Shown here piece by piece: positions 39,115-48,795 of a stretch of 64,000 nucleotides of DNA. The DNA is from Streptomyces sp. SID12488 (lineage in GTDB: Bacteria; Actinomycetota; Actinomycetes; Streptomycetales; Streptomycetaceae). A program made the position numbers and the translations under genes. A model generated the notes under the pieces. The model saw only the letters and a program-made list of their open reading frames with translations. It was not told where the DNA came from and made no database searches. How positions within the stretch are numbered: position 1 is the first letter of the stretch; the number at the start of each line of letters is the position of its first letter. The stretch is from contig NZ_JAAGLT010000008.1 in NCBI RefSeq assembly GCF_010548275.1, forward strand, positions 62,001 to 126,000, in the 5' to 3' direction.

Positions 39115-39494
39115 GCTACGGGGCTTGACCAGGACCGATGCCACCATGCCGACACTCCAGAACCGCTAGAACGGAGTGTTGGGAGACCCGGAAGGCAACG
39201 AGTTCTGCGTCCTCCGCCCGGCCTGACGCGGCACCTCCCCGCCTGCTCCGCCACGTGCACGCCACCGAAGTCGTCCGCCGCCTCGGCCATGCCTCCCACC
39301 TCGGCCCGTCCAGCAACCGCGCCCGCGGGACGACCCACAGGTCGGACGGGGCGGCGACGACATCCCGCCGGTCGGCGGGCCCGCCGTGGTCGGGTTGAGC
39401 GCTGTGTGCCGTAGCGGGATGCTGGGAACAGCGCCCCTGACGGGCGGCGCGGCGCGGTGCCGGTTCGCGGCAGGTACGAGGTCGGGATACGCCT
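39115..39494. other. Prophage-host junction region, no gene recognised
   Basis: This 380-base stretch between integrase and the first host gene should contain the right-hand attachment site, because serine integrase genes usually lie next to attP. No tRNA and no intact gene is visible. A minus-strand frame reading GRAEDAELVAFRVSQHSV toward the boundary could be the tail of a host gene but is weak. The exact core cannot be set without the left end. Confidence 0.4.
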
Positions 39495-41945
39495 ATGGAC
39501 AACGAGCCCGACACGACCACAGACGGAGCGGGCGCAGGAGCGCCCGAGGACTTCGCGGTCGTGATCGACGCCCGCGGGACTGTCATGGCGTGCAGTGCCG
39601 GAGCCGGGCGACTGCTCGGGTACGAGCCCGAGGAGGTGCTGGGCCGCCGGGCCCTCGGCCTGCTTGCCGCGAAGCTGCCCTCCGCGATGAGGCCGCGCCT
39701 TGCCGCCGGGGAGCTGTGGACGTGCGATCTGGCGCTGCGAGACAGGCACGGAGACAGTGTCACCGTGCAGCTCCGGGGCACGCCGCTGGCAGACGGGCGA
39801 GGCAGGACGCACTGGGTCGTCACCCCGGCGGCGGTCACCCACCCCTCCGGGCCGACGGAAGCAGACGCGGCGGAGTTGTGGGACCTCACGCTCGCACAGC
39901 TCCCGCTGCCCGTGGCCATCTACGACAGTGAGGCGCGGTTCGTCACCTGCAACCAGGTGATGAGCCAGGCCATGGGGCTGAGCCCGGAGGAGATGCGGGG
40001 CCGGACGTTGTGGGAGATCTATCCCACTCCGCCCCTGGACGAGATCGACCGCCTTCAGCGCGAGGTGGTGCGCACCGGTGAGACGATCTTCCGCGAGGAG
40101 CAGCCTTTTCGTGCCTCCGGTGAGATCCGCGATCACGCGTGGTCGGTGTTCCTCTCCCCGCTGAAGGACCCGGCCGGCGCGGTGCTGGGAGTGTCGGCGC
40201 TGGTGATCGACATCACCGAGCAGTACTTGGCGCGGCGTCGCCTCGCGGTGCTGAACGACGCCAGTGTGCGCATCGGCACCACTCTCGACGTGACCTGGAC
40301 GGCCGAGGAACTGGCGGAGGTGGCCGTGACGGGATTCGCCGACTTCGTCACCGTCGACCTGCTGGAATCGGTCGTCCAGGGACATGAGCCGCAACCGGTA
40401 CCGCCCGCCACACCGGTCGTCTGCCGCCGTACCGCGCAGCGGTCGGTGCTTCCGGGATGTCCGGAAGCCGTCGTCTCCGCGGGCGGCACCGACGTCTACC
40501 CTCCCGGCTCACCACCGGCCGAGGCGCTCATCACCGGCCGCGGCGCCTACTACCGTGCGGGCGACCCGCTGCTGAGCGCGTGGTCGACGGCCTCCCCGGC
40601 CCGAGCCGAGAGCGTGAGGCGGTTCAAGATCCACTCGGTGATGATGGTGCCACTGCGCGCGCGGGGGATCACCCTCGGTGTCATGCACCTCATACGGCAC
40701 CGGACCGCGGACGCCTTCGGCCCGGACGACCTGCTGCTCGCCGAGGAGATCGCCGCCCGGGCGGCGGTGAGTATCGACAACGCGCGCCGCTACACCCGTG
40801 AGCGCCGGACCGCGCTCGCGCTTCAGCGCAGCCTGTTGCCCGAGCGGCTGCCGGAGCTGGACGCGGTCGACCTCGCCTACCGGTACCTTCCCGCCGGCCC
40901 GGGGGACGAGATCGGCGGGGACTGGTTCGACGTGATCTCACTGTCCGGGGGACGGGTCGCGCTGGTGGTGGGCGACGTGGTGGGCCATGGTGTGCACGCC
41001 TCGGCCACGATGGGCCGTCTGCGTTCCGCGGTACGGACTCTCGCCGACGCCGATTTCGCACCCGACGAACTGCTCACCCGGCTGGACGACCTGGTGATCC
41101 GCCTCGACCGGGAGGAGGGCCCGGATGCGCGACGGCAGGCGGAGCGGGCCTCGGGCGAGGTCGGCGCCACCTGCCTCTATGCCGTCTACGACCCCGTCAC
41201 CGGCTGTTGCGACCTGGCGCGGGCCGGGCATCCGCCGCCTGTCCTGGTGACCTCCGACGGCACCGCGCAGGTGCTGGACCTGCCGGCCGGGCCACCGCTC
41301 GGCCTGGGCGGACTGCCCTTCGAGTCCGCCCGGATCGACATGGGCGAGGGCAGCCTGCTCGCTCTCTACACCGACGGCCTCATCGAGGCCCCGGGCCGCG
41401 ACATCGACGTCGGGCTGGACCTGCTGAGCGAAGCGCTGCGCGCCCCCGCCGCGAGTCTGGAGGAAGCCTGCGACGAGGTGCTGCGCAAGGTGCAGCCCGA
41501 TCCCCCTGCCGACGACATCGTCCTGCTCCTGGCCCGCACCTCGGCCCTCGGCGTGGACCAGGTACACACCTGGCAGCTGCCGATGGACCCCGCGGCCGTC
41601 GCCGGGGCCCGCCGCATGGCGGGCCGACAGCTGGCCGACTGGGGGCTGGCCGAGCTCGAGTTCGCCACCGAGCTGATCGTCAGCGAGCTGGTCACCAACG
41701 CCATCCGTTACGGCGAAGGCCCCATCCAACTGCGACTCATCCGTGCCGATGCCCTCATCTGCGAAGTCTCCGACTGCAGCAACACCGCCCCGCATCTGCG
41801 GCGGGCCCGCACCTTCGACGAGGGAGGCCGCGGACTGTTGCTCGTCGCTCAGGTGGCCGAGCGCTGGGGCAGCCGCCAGACGGCCGCCGGCAAGACGATC
41901 TGGGCCGAGCAGTCCCTGCCGGACGAGGGTGCGACCGAGAGATAA
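39495..41945 (+). CDS. PAS-PAS-GAF-SpoIIE (PP2C) phosphatase with C-terminal ATPase domain
   Basis: An 816-residue multi-domain signalling protein. Two PAS domains lie at about residues 18-110 and 125-250 (the second with LPVAIYDSEARFVTCN and LGVSALVIDITEQYLARRRL), and GAF at about 255-430. The PP2C/SpoIIE domain at about 437-683 has LQRSLLPERLPE, PGDEIGGDWFDV, VALVVGDVVGHGVHASATMG and DLARAGHPPPVLV. A HATPase/RsbW-like domain at about 708-813 has ELIVSELVTNAIRYG and DEGGRGLLLVAQVA. Such proteins sense a signal, dephosphorylate anti-anti-sigma factors and can also act as anti-sigma kinase. It is the first host gene beside the prophage. Confidence 0.95.
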   Translation: MDNEPDTTTDGAGAGAPEDFAVVIDARGTVMACSAGAGRLLGYEPEEVLGRRALGLLAAKLPSAMRPRLAAGELWTCDLALRDRHGDSVTVQLRGTPLADGRGRTHWVVTPAAVTHPSGPTEADAAELWDLTLAQLPLPVAIYDSEARFVTCNQVMSQAMGLSPEEMRGRTLWEIYPTPPLDEIDRLQREVVRTGETIFREEQPFRASGEIRDHAWSVFLSPLKDPAGAVLGVSALVIDITEQYLARRRLAVLNDASVRIGTTLDVTWTAEELAEVAVTGFADFVTVDLLESVVQGHEPQPVPPATPVVCRRTAQRSVLPGCPEAVVSAGGTDVYPPGSPPAEALITGRGAYYRAGDPLLSAWSTASPARAESVRRFKIHSVMMVPLRARGITLGVMHLIRHRTADAFGPDDLLLAEEIAARAAVSIDNARRYTRERRTALALQRSLLPERLPELDAVDLAYRYLPAGPGDEIGGDWFDVISLSGGRVALVVGDVVGHGVHASATMGRLRSAVRTLADADFAPDELLTRLDDLVIRLDREEGPDARRQAERASGEVGATCLYAVYDPVTGCCDLARAGHPPPVLVTSDGTAQVLDLPAGPPLGLGGLPFESARIDMGEGSLLALYTDGLIEAPGRDIDVGLDLLSEALRAPAASLEEACDEVLRKVQPDPPADDIVLLLARTSALGVDQVHTWQLPMDPAAVAGARRMAGRQLADWGLAELEFATELIVSELVTNAIRYGEGPIQLRLIRADALICEVSDCSNTAPHLRRARTFDEGGRGLLLVAQVAERWGSRQTAAGKTIWAEQSLPDEGATER

Positions 41946-42131
41946 ACATGCCATGTATGTCGGCAATTTAGTGCCTCAATATCGGCTATAGCGACTAATG
42001 CGCTCTGCGGCATTGGCTTTTCATCCATTCAAACCGTTGACATGCTGCTGTCACATGGTCGAACTTCATGCGTAACGTCTCGCGCGGCACGGCCCACATG
42101 GCGGTGAGGCCACAGGACTGGGAGTGAGCGC

Positions 42132-44075
42132 ATGTCGTCAGGAAGTCTGTCCCGCCGCACGGTGCTCGGGGCGGCCGGAGCCGCTGCCGCCGCGACGGTG
42201 CTGCCCGTCGTCCCCGCCCTCTCGGGCCCGGTGTCCGAGGCGGCAGCCGCCGAGGCCCGGACCAACCTGAGCGACATGGTGGACATGCGGTTCGGCATGT
42301 TCAACCACTTCAACATGGGCACGTTCACCAACGAGGAGTGGGCGGCCCCGAACCGGAACCCCGCTCTGTTCGCCCCCACGGCGGTGGACTGTGCCCAGTG
42401 GGCGGCAGCCGCAGCGGCGGCGAAGATGAGCTACGGCGTGCTGACGACCAAGCACCACGACGGCTTCTGCCTGTGGCCGACCGCGTACAACAGCTACAAC
42501 GTCGCCCAGAGCTCATATAAGCAGGACATCGTCGCCCAGTACGTCGACGCGTTCCGGGCCAAGGGACTGAAAGTGGGCCTCTACTACTCGATCTGGGACC
42601 GCACCTACAGTGTGCAGGCGTACGACAGCCGGCACGGCGTAGCCGCCGACCAGACGATCCAGCCCGGTGACCTCACCTACATGCTGAACCAGATCACCGA
42701 ACTGCTCACCGGCTACGGCACCATCGACATGTTCATCACCGACGGCTACGCGTGGCAGATGGGCCAGCAGGCCGTGTCCTACCAGCGGATCCGCGAGCAC
42801 GTGAAGTCGCTCCAGCCGGACATCGTCATGATCGACCATGGTGGGCTGGCCGTACCGTTCCTCGGCGACGCGATCTATTTCGAGGAGCCGCTGGGCATCA
42901 CCTCGCCGACCGGAAACACCTTCGCCTCCATGCAGGGGCAGACGATCAGCAACGGATGGTTCTGGCATCCGTCCACGCCGTCCGAAAGCCTGATGAGCAA
43001 GGCGTCGATCCTGACCCATCTGTCGGACCTGGAACCGAAGTACACCTCCTTCATCCTCAACTGCCCGCCCAACCGCGACGGCAAGCTGGACACCAACGTC
43101 GTCAACCGGCTCGCCGAAGCCGGGGCAGCATGGAGCCCCGACACCTCCAGGGCGCCCCTGCCGGCGCAACCGCCACGCGCCGAGCACCCCGTGACACCCG
43201 TCAGCGCCTACGCGACCGGATTCCATACCGGCGAGGGCCCGATGAACGCGATCGACGGGCTGAGCGACAAGGACTTCGAGACCTGCTGGTCGACCTGGGG
43301 ACTGTCCCCGTCCCAGCCGCACTCGATCACGATCGACCTGGGCGGGGTGTGGAGCGACGTCTCCACCCTGGAGTACCTGCCCAAACAGTGGAACCGCAAC
43401 AACTCCACCGACGGCGACATCACCTCGTACGCCATCTCCACCAGCACCGACGCTACGACCTTCACCCAGGTCGCCACCGGTTCCTGGGCCGCCGACCGCG
43501 TCACCAAGGTGGCCGAGTGGAGCGCCAGGAACGTTGGCTTCGTGCGGATCCAGGCCACCGCCGGCACCGGCGGATACGTCAACGTGGGCGCCGTCCGGAT
43601 AGGCGGCAGGGCGGCCAAACCGGCCCTGGTGTCGCGTGTCCTGCCGGGGGACGGAACCGTCTACCGCCTGGTGAACCGCAACAGCGGCCAGGTGGCCGAC
43701 GTGAGCGGGGCAGGAACCGCCAACGGGACCGACGTCCTCCAGTGGCCCTGGCTGAACCAGGCCAACCAGAAGTGGACCTTCGTCTCCACCGGCGACGGCT
43801 ACTACAAGATCAGGAGTGTCGGCAGCGGCAAGCTCATGGAGGTGGCCGGCCTCTCGCGCGTGGACGGCGGCAGGGTGGGCATCTGGTCGGACGACAGCGT
43901 CTTCCAGCAGCACTGGGCCGTGACCCCCACCGGGGACGGCTACTTCTACCTCAGCAACCGGCTCAGCGGACTGTCACTCAACGTCGACGGCGCCTCGACC
44001 GCCAATGGCGCCGGCATCGAGCAGGAGACGTACAACCGGGCGGCCCAGCAGCAGTGGCAGATCATCGCGGTGTGA
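42132..44075 (+). CDS. Secreted GH29 alpha-L-fucosidase with F5/8C and ricin-type lectin domains
   Basis: A 647-residue exported enzyme. A twin-arginine signal SRRTVLGAAGAAAAATV opens it. The GH29 domain (about 45-345) has FGMFNHFNMGTFTNEEW, LTTKHHDGFCLWPTAYNSYN, VGLYYSIWDRTY and the nucleophile Asp in TIDMFITDGYAW. An F5/8 type C (CBM32-like) domain follows (about 350-495, SPSQPHSITIDLGGVWSDVS). The C-terminal part (about 505-647) is a beta-trefoil with three QxW-type repeats (NQKWTFVSTGDGYYKIRSVG, QQHWAVTPTGDGYFYLSN, QQQWQIIAV). It probably removes fucose from external glycans. It starts behind GGGAGTGAGC. Confidence 0.9.
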   Translation: MSSGSLSRRTVLGAAGAAAAATVLPVVPALSGPVSEAAAAEARTNLSDMVDMRFGMFNHFNMGTFTNEEWAAPNRNPALFAPTAVDCAQWAAAAAAAKMSYGVLTTKHHDGFCLWPTAYNSYNVAQSSYKQDIVAQYVDAFRAKGLKVGLYYSIWDRTYSVQAYDSRHGVAADQTIQPGDLTYMLNQITELLTGYGTIDMFITDGYAWQMGQQAVSYQRIREHVKSLQPDIVMIDHGGLAVPFLGDAIYFEEPLGITSPTGNTFASMQGQTISNGWFWHPSTPSESLMSKASILTHLSDLEPKYTSFILNCPPNRDGKLDTNVVNRLAEAGAAWSPDTSRAPLPAQPPRAEHPVTPVSAYATGFHTGEGPMNAIDGLSDKDFETCWSTWGLSPSQPHSITIDLGGVWSDVSTLEYLPKQWNRNNSTDGDITSYAISTSTDATTFTQVATGSWAADRVTKVAEWSARNVGFVRIQATAGTGGYVNVGAVRIGGRAAKPALVSRVLPGDGTVYRLVNRNSGQVADVSGAGTANGTDVLQWPWLNQANQKWTFVSTGDGYYKIRSVGSGKLMEVAGLSRVDGGRVGIWSDDSVFQQHWAVTPTGDGYFYLSNRLSGLSLNVDGASTANGAGIEQETYNRAAQQQWQIIAV

Positions 44076-44108
44076 AGTCGGCCCGCCGCCTCATGTGAGG
44101 ATGCGGCA

Positions 44109-45248
44109 ATGGTGTGGCTGAGGAAACGCCGGGCGCGGGCGATCGGACTCGTGGCGGGTACGGCGCTGGCGCTGATGACCGCCTGCGGCACGGGCGGCTC
44201 CGGCGACGGGGAGCCGGAGGGCCGCGAGGCGAAGTACAAGCGCGTCATCGAAGATCCCCACCCGCGCCCCGCCGACGTCATCGAAATGGCCGGCGCACCC
44301 TACGGCGTGGTTCGCGCGGACGACGGCTCGCTGCTTCTGACGTACGAGGCCGACAACGTCGAGGACGACGAGGGGCCGGCTGCCACCGCCTGGCGCATCG
44401 TCGACGCCGACGGCCGTACGGTCGCCGAGCATGCGGAGCACGCGAACGCGGAGGACGTGCCGCCCGCGTTCAAGGGGATAGGCGGAGGCTTCGTACGGGT
44501 CCCGCGGGACGAGGGGGAGGGGGCGGACGGAGCGTGGAGCCTCGACGTACACGGCAAGCAGCACCAGACAGTCCTCACCGAGACCCCGTTGCGCACCCGC
44601 GCCGGCGACATTCTGCTCGCCGAGCTGGAGCCGACCCTCGTATACCGCCCCGCGACGCGCACCGTGGCGCCCCCGGCCGGAGTGCCGGACGACGCCATCC
44701 GCCTCGCCGTCGACGAGCGGGGCACGGTCTGGAGCCTCGACCAGCCCCTGACCGCTGACCCCAACCGCGTCGTATGGCAGCGCGGCGCCCGGACCCTCGG
44801 CTCGGTGGCCGTTCCCAAGCTGTACACGGGAGGCGTCCTTGCCGCGCGGGGTGGCACCGCGGCGCTGTCCCTCATCAGGGGCGAGGGCGTACGGGGCCTG
44901 TGGCTGACGACGGACGACGGCGCGAACTGGCGGACGGTCCTCGCGGGCGGCATTGGCTGGAAGGACCTGAAAGGTGGTCCAGAGTCGCTGGTCCTGGAAC
45001 TGCTTACGGACGGACGGCTGCTCGTCGGCGAGGAAGGCGGCCGGTACTGGCTCGCCGACGACCGCACCAACAGCGCCTTCCACGAGCTGAGGACGCCGGT
45101 GGAGTTCACGTCGTTCACCGTCGACGGCACGACCCTCTACGGCGTCGCGGACGCGACGACGTCGACGTACGACCTGGTGAAGGGCGAAGGGCTCTGGATC
45201 TCCCGCGACGGCGGACGCGGCTGGCGGCGCTACGGGCAACGTGGGTAG
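44109..45248 (+). CDS. BNR-repeat-like lipoprotein
   Basis: A 379-residue protein. The N-terminus is a lipoprotein signal with ALALMTACGTGGSG, so Cys near residue 25 is lipid-modified. The rest is beta-rich, with a WLTTDDGANWRTVL box and a second LWISRDGGRGWRRYG box at the end. These Asp-box motifs are found in sialidase-like beta-propellers. It begins 33 bp after the fucosidase and may be cotranscribed, which suggests a role with external sugars, but no catalytic residues are evident. Confidence 0.75.
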   Translation: MVWLRKRRARAIGLVAGTALALMTACGTGGSGDGEPEGREAKYKRVIEDPHPRPADVIEMAGAPYGVVRADDGSLLLTYEADNVEDDEGPAATAWRIVDADGRTVAEHAEHANAEDVPPAFKGIGGGFVRVPRDEGEGADGAWSLDVHGKQHQTVLTETPLRTRAGDILLAELEPTLVYRPATRTVAPPAGVPDDAIRLAVDERGTVWSLDQPLTADPNRVVWQRGARTLGSVAVPKLYTGGVLAARGGTAALSLIRGEGVRGLWLTTDDGANWRTVLAGGIGWKDLKGGPESLVLELLTDGRLLVGEEGGRYWLADDRTNSAFHELRTPVEFTSFTVDGTTLYGVADATTSTYDLVKGEGLWISRDGGRGWRRYGQRG

Positions 45249-45464
45249 CGGGTGAAGCCCATGGGTTCTGCGACCTTGCCGTGTTCGAGTCGCTGTCCCC
45301 TGGCGTGACATGGGCCTCGCCGCCGACTGCCTTCGGGATCCCTGAACCCAGGGGCTTTTGCCCGGCTGGAGTGGCTGTGTGGCCGCACCGGGTCGTCGGC
45401 CGTAGCCCCCTCTCGGGCGGCGGAGCCGTGGAAGGGCGGGGAGAGACATGACCCCAGGCAGCGG

Positions 45465-46640
45465 TCAGTCCCGGAGCAGCGCGCACACGAAGTTCTCCTC
45501 GACCTCGCGGAGCTTCTCCAGGAGCTGCGGCTTCGTCGCCTTGTTCACCTGCGTGGTGAGCGAGAACGTCAACGACCGCTCACCGTCGGGTGTCGCGGCG
45601 ATCAGCTGGGTGTAGCCGGGTGTGTTTCCGGTGTGGCCGAGCACCACGCCACATCTCGTGGTGTAGCGGAAGATCGCCGCCCCCGCCTTGTTCCTGCCCG
45701 GACCCGCCGGTTCCGAGGCGCCGTCGACCCAACGGCGCTGCTCGCGCAGTGTCGCCCGGGAGATCAGCGCGCCGCTCGTGTAACCGCGGATGAACCTGGT
45801 CATGTCCCTCGGAGTGGAGACGATTCCGCCCGACGCCCACACTCCTGAGGCGCCGACCAGCTCGCTGATGTCCTCCGGCGCGGCCGGCGGCTGGACGGGG
45901 ACGTCGTAGCCGCGCATGTACGGCTCCGGCATCTCGAAGCCCTGGGGGAGGCTTGTGTCGTGCAGGCCGAGCGGGCGGTACACCAACTGCCGCAACAGCT
46001 CCTCGTAGTGCTTCCCGGTCGCCGCCTCGGCCATCAGGGCCACGGCGATGTTGTCCGAGTTGGAGTACTGGTACCGCGAACCGGGGCGGAACAGCAGCGG
46101 CTCGCCGGCCACGAAGTCGAGCAGCCGCCGGGAGTCGAAGCGATGGTGCAGATCGGCCTTGAGGATCCTGAGGAAGTCCGGACTCCGGCTGAAGTCCGGC
46201 AGGCCGCTGGTGTGGGTCAGCAGCTCGCGCAGTGTCACCGAGTGCCAGGCACGTGGGAGCGCGGGCAGCCTTCGGCCGATGGTGTCATCGAGTCCGAGCG
46301 CGCCTCTGTCCACGAGCCGCAGTGTCACAGCGCCGCTGAACGCCTTCGCGGTACTGGCGATACGCATGTGGTCGGTCGGTTCAACCGGCCTGCCGGTATC
46401 GACGTCGGAGACTCCGGCCCGCAGAATCCGGCGTGACTCCCCTCGCTGGAGCACGGCGATGACGCCGGGCGGGCCGCCCGGCGCGCGGACCAGTTGTTCG
46501 AGCTGGCTCTGAAGTGCGCGGTCAGGGCCGGGGCGGGGCGTGTCGGCTTCGGCGGGTGCGTACACCAGGGCTGCCAGACAGGCGCCGGCCAGCACGGCGC
46601 TGACCGGCAGATGCAGATGGGGGAGACGGGACAGCGGCAT
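45465..46640 (-). CDS. Serine beta-lactamase / D-alanyl-D-alanine carboxypeptidase family protein
   Basis: A 391-residue exported protein from MPLSRLPHLHLPVSAVLAGA, a signal peptide. Class C-like motifs are complete: the SxxK serine in MRIASTAKAFSGAV, YxN in YQYSNSDNIAVAL, and HTG replacing KTG in VVLGHTGNTPGYTQL. EELLRQLVYRPLGLHDTSLP is typical of the family. It acts on peptidoglycan peptides or related substrates outside the membrane; real beta-lactamase activity is not implied. Start chosen by GAGGAG five bases before the ATG. It is convergent with the lipoprotein gene. Confidence 0.85.
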   Translation of the reverse strand: MPLSRLPHLHLPVSAVLAGACLAALVYAPAEADTPRPGPDRALQSQLEQLVRAPGGPPGVIAVLQRGESRRILRAGVSDVDTGRPVEPTDHMRIASTAKAFSGAVTLRLVDRGALGLDDTIGRRLPALPRAWHSVTLRELLTHTSGLPDFSRSPDFLRILKADLHHRFDSRRLLDFVAGEPLLFRPGSRYQYSNSDNIAVALMAEAATGKHYEELLRQLVYRPLGLHDTSLPQGFEMPEPYMRGYDVPVQPPAAPEDISELVGASGVWASGGIVSTPRDMTRFIRGYTSGALISRATLREQRRWVDGASEPAGPGRNKAGAAIFRYTTRCGVVLGHTGNTPGYTQLIAATPDGERSLTFSLTTQVNKATKPQLLEKLREVEENFVCALLRD

Positions 46641-46954
46641 GGGAACTCCTCGGGCGGGCCGGGGGAGGGGTACGCCCAGCATCGGCCGCGTGGCGCCCGG
46701 TTGCCTGTGCCGCTGCTGCATACGGCCGAGCAGGTCGTTCATCGTGTGCCCGGCGAGACGTCATCCGGACACCCCTGTCTCAGCAGGCCAGCAGGCTCCC
46801 TGGTCGGGTACAAGCGCCATCGCAGCGGGCAGAAGGCAGTTCCGCCGTTGGGCGCCGAACCGTGGGCACCGAGATGCCATGGCCTGGACGGACTTTATGG
46901 CGGCCCTCGCTTTCCAGTGTCCCGCAGATGTGAGCGGAGTTCCTGTCGCGCGAT
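46641..46954. other. Gene-free stretch
   Basis: No coding frame of natural composition is seen on either strand. It should hold the promoter of the minus-strand beta-lactamase-family gene. Its right part runs into a decayed reductase gene. Confidence 0.4.
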
Positions 46955-47096
46955 TCATGGCTGCTGACCCGCGGCGACGACATCGCCCCCATCCCCATCC
47001 CCATCCCCGGCACCCGGCGCGTCTCGCGCGTCGAGGAGAACACCGCCGCCGACGCCGTGGAACTCGGCGCCGCTCAGCTCGAACGCCTGAACAATC
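46955..47096 (+). pseudogene. C-terminal remnant of an aldo/keto reductase, with an expanded CCCCAT repeat
   Basis: The frame reads SWLLTRGDDIAPIP, then GTRRVSRVEENTAADAVE and LGAAQLERLNN. This is the NADP-binding C-terminal end of aldo/keto reductases, where one PIPGT motif is expected. Here ATCCCC is repeated (46986-47008), giving PIPIPIPGT. No N-terminal part of the enzyme is present upstream and the frame runs on without the normal end. The next 315 bases contain nothing I can support. Confidence 0.6.
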
Positions 47097-47411
47097 GACA
47101 CGAACGAGGATGCACCGCGCTGGATCACCTGGTGCGACTGTGCTGGGAAGCGACCGTTCGGCTGTGGACGTTCGACATCCAGCCGATGGCCAAGCCCTAT
47201 GGCGCCGCCTTCGGCCCTCGGCAAGGATCTGACCGCCGCAAAGCAGGCAGCCGATGGCCTGCGCGCATTGCCAGGCCCTCCGTGGAGCCGCGTCACCCCA
47301 AAGGAGACCGCGCGGCGGAGACGGCCCTGAGCCGCTCGACATCTGCCCCCGGCGCGAGCGGTGCCGGACAACATCCCTGGTGGCATGCATGACGCCGTCG
47401 CGGGTACTGGC

Positions 47412-47915
47412 ATGCGTGAACGGGGGAGTGAGGTCGAACACGTGGGATGTCATGCCGGCGATGGCGCCTGTACGGCGCCGAACGCATACCTGATGCGCGC
47501 CGGCTTCGCCCTGGGCGGGGACGACGGCTGTATCGCCGAGGCCCGCCACCATGCCCTTGCCTTTCTCGATCAGGCTCACGCGGACCATCACCTGCCAGTG
47601 GCCGCACGCGTGAGGGATTTCGTCCAGTTGGTGGTCAGCGAGCTGGTCACCAATGCCCGCAAGTACGCCCCCGGCCCCGTTCTGCTCGAACTGCGCATCG
47701 ACGCCCGCGCTGTGGACGTCGTCGTGTGGGACAGCGAGCCCACCGTTCCCGCGGCCCGGGCGGCCGATCCCGGCAGGGTCGGCCAGCACGGACTGGAGAT
47801 CGTCAAAGCCGTCACCGAGGACCTGTTCATCGAGCAGGAGCCGGTCGGCAAGCGCATCACGGCTCGCATCGCCCTGTCCGCAGAGGGCGAGCAGCCACGA
47901 CCTCCTCGCGCCTGA
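47412..47915 (+). CDS. RsbW-like ATP-binding protein (anti-sigma kinase family)
   Basis: A 167-residue protein. After an N-terminal extension, the HATPase fold shows ARVRDFVQLVVSELVTNARK (N-box ELVTNA), VDVVVWDSEPTVPAA (G1 region) and VGQHGLEIVKAVTEDLFIEQ (G2), then GKRITARIAL. This single-domain form is highly duplicated in Streptomyces and binds or phosphorylates anti-sigma antagonists. The start is uncertain: 47361 or a GTG further in are alternatives. Neighbouring PP2C phosphatases could be partners. Confidence 0.8.
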   Translation: MRERGSEVEHVGCHAGDGACTAPNAYLMRAGFALGGDDGCIAEARHHALAFLDQAHADHHLPVAARVRDFVQLVVSELVTNARKYAPGPVLLELRIDARAVDVVVWDSEPTVPAARAADPGRVGQHGLEIVKAVTEDLFIEQEPVGKRITARIALSAEGEQPRPPRA

Positions 47916-48403
47916 CCCGGGGCGCGCGGTTCCACGAGGCCATACCTCAGCACCGACAAGCGAAAATCTATGTTGGCGAGAGTAGACATGGGGCGGCTGT
48001 GTAGCTATGGTTTCTCTCGTAGCTCAGAGAGACAGCAGGGCCCGGCAGACACGAACTGGCGGGCAGCAGTACACGTGGTCGCAGTTCGCAGTACCCAGCA
48101 GTACGCAGTTCCCGTATGGCAAGCAGTTGATCACCCAGGGAAGAGCGGAGGAGCCGAGCGCCATCAGGATCGCCCGGGCGGAGTCTTGAGCCCGGGTACC
48201 GCAGGACATCGATAGTGAGGTGGTCTCCGGTCGAGCAACCGCGATCCCCGCATACCCGACAGCATCCCGGTCGGGTCAGCGGAGGCAGAAGGCCGATGCG
48301 GTACAAAGGTCGGCAGATGGTGTAGCAGTTCCTTCGGGCCCTGGCGCCGTACGGCGCCAGGGCCCCTCCACGCGTTCGACAGATACTCGACAGAGAGGTG
48401 TAC
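47916..48403. other. Long intergenic region, possibly with a 60-codon frame
   Basis: A plus-strand frame at 48007-48189 (MVSLVAQRDSRARQTRTGGQ onward) has a plausible composition, but it contains the near-repeats GCAGTTCGCAGTACC and GCAGTACGCAGTTCCC and lacks a clear ribosome site. I treat it as unproven. Otherwise this is an unusually long upstream region for the MerR-type gene and is likely regulatory. Confidence 0.35.
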
Positions 48404-48718
48404 GTGACAGCAGAGGATTCGTACGGCCGTATCGACGACGATGACTACCCCGCCTACACCATGGGCCGGGCCGCCGAGATGCTCGGCACCACGCAGGGCT
48501 TCCTGCGCGCCATCGGCGAAGCGCGCCTCATCACCCCGCTGCGCTCCGCGGGCGGGCACCGCCGCTACTCCCGCTACCAGCTGCGCATCGCCGCCCGGGC
48601 CCGGGAACTCGTCGACCAGGGCACCCCCGTCGAGGCCGCCTGCCGCATCATCATCCTCGAAGACCAACTCGAGGAAGCCCAGCGCATCAACGCCGAATTC
48701 CGTCGCGCCGCATCCTGA
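48404..48718 (+). CDS. MerR-type (BldC-like) DNA-binding protein
   Basis: A 104-residue protein from a GTG behind GAGAGG. MGRAAEMLGTTQGFLRAIGE is the helix-turn-helix, RLITPLRSAGGHRRYSRYQL the wing with the GGHRRY signature of MerR proteins, and a short helix (EDQLEEAQRINAEFRRA) ends it. There is no effector domain. Small MerR proteins of this type recur next to stress-regulated genes in Streptomyces. Target genes cannot be read here; self-control and the 48.8 kb gene are candidates. Confidence 0.8.
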   Translation: MTAEDSYGRIDDDDYPAYTMGRAAEMLGTTQGFLRAIGEARLITPLRSAGGHRRYSRYQLRIAARARELVDQGTPVEAACRIIILEDQLEEAQRINAEFRRAAS

Positions 48719-48795
48719 CACACAGCCTTTATCCGCCCCTGGGCCCGCGGAGACGTGCCGGACCGCCCCATCCGCCGATGCGAGAATATGAGCGC

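Noticed and set aside
39088..39147. Upstream in-frame start for the integrase (MVASVLVKPRSG)
   Set aside because: It would cross the repeated GTAGGGACGG element and lacks a ribosome site, whereas GAGGGG precedes the ATG at 39087.
39084..40394. Long minus-strand frame opposite the host PAS-PP2C gene
   Set aside because: His/Arg/Gly-rich antisense frame typical of high-GC DNA. The plus strand carries clear PAS, GAF and PP2C motifs.
42513..43913. 466-codon minus-strand frame within the fucosidase gene
   Set aside because: Antisense shadow; the plus strand shows complete GH29 and lectin domains.
44091..45449. 452-codon minus-strand frame opposite the lipoprotein gene
   Set aside because: The plus strand has a lipobox and Asp boxes; the minus frame is Arg/Ala-rich without motifs.
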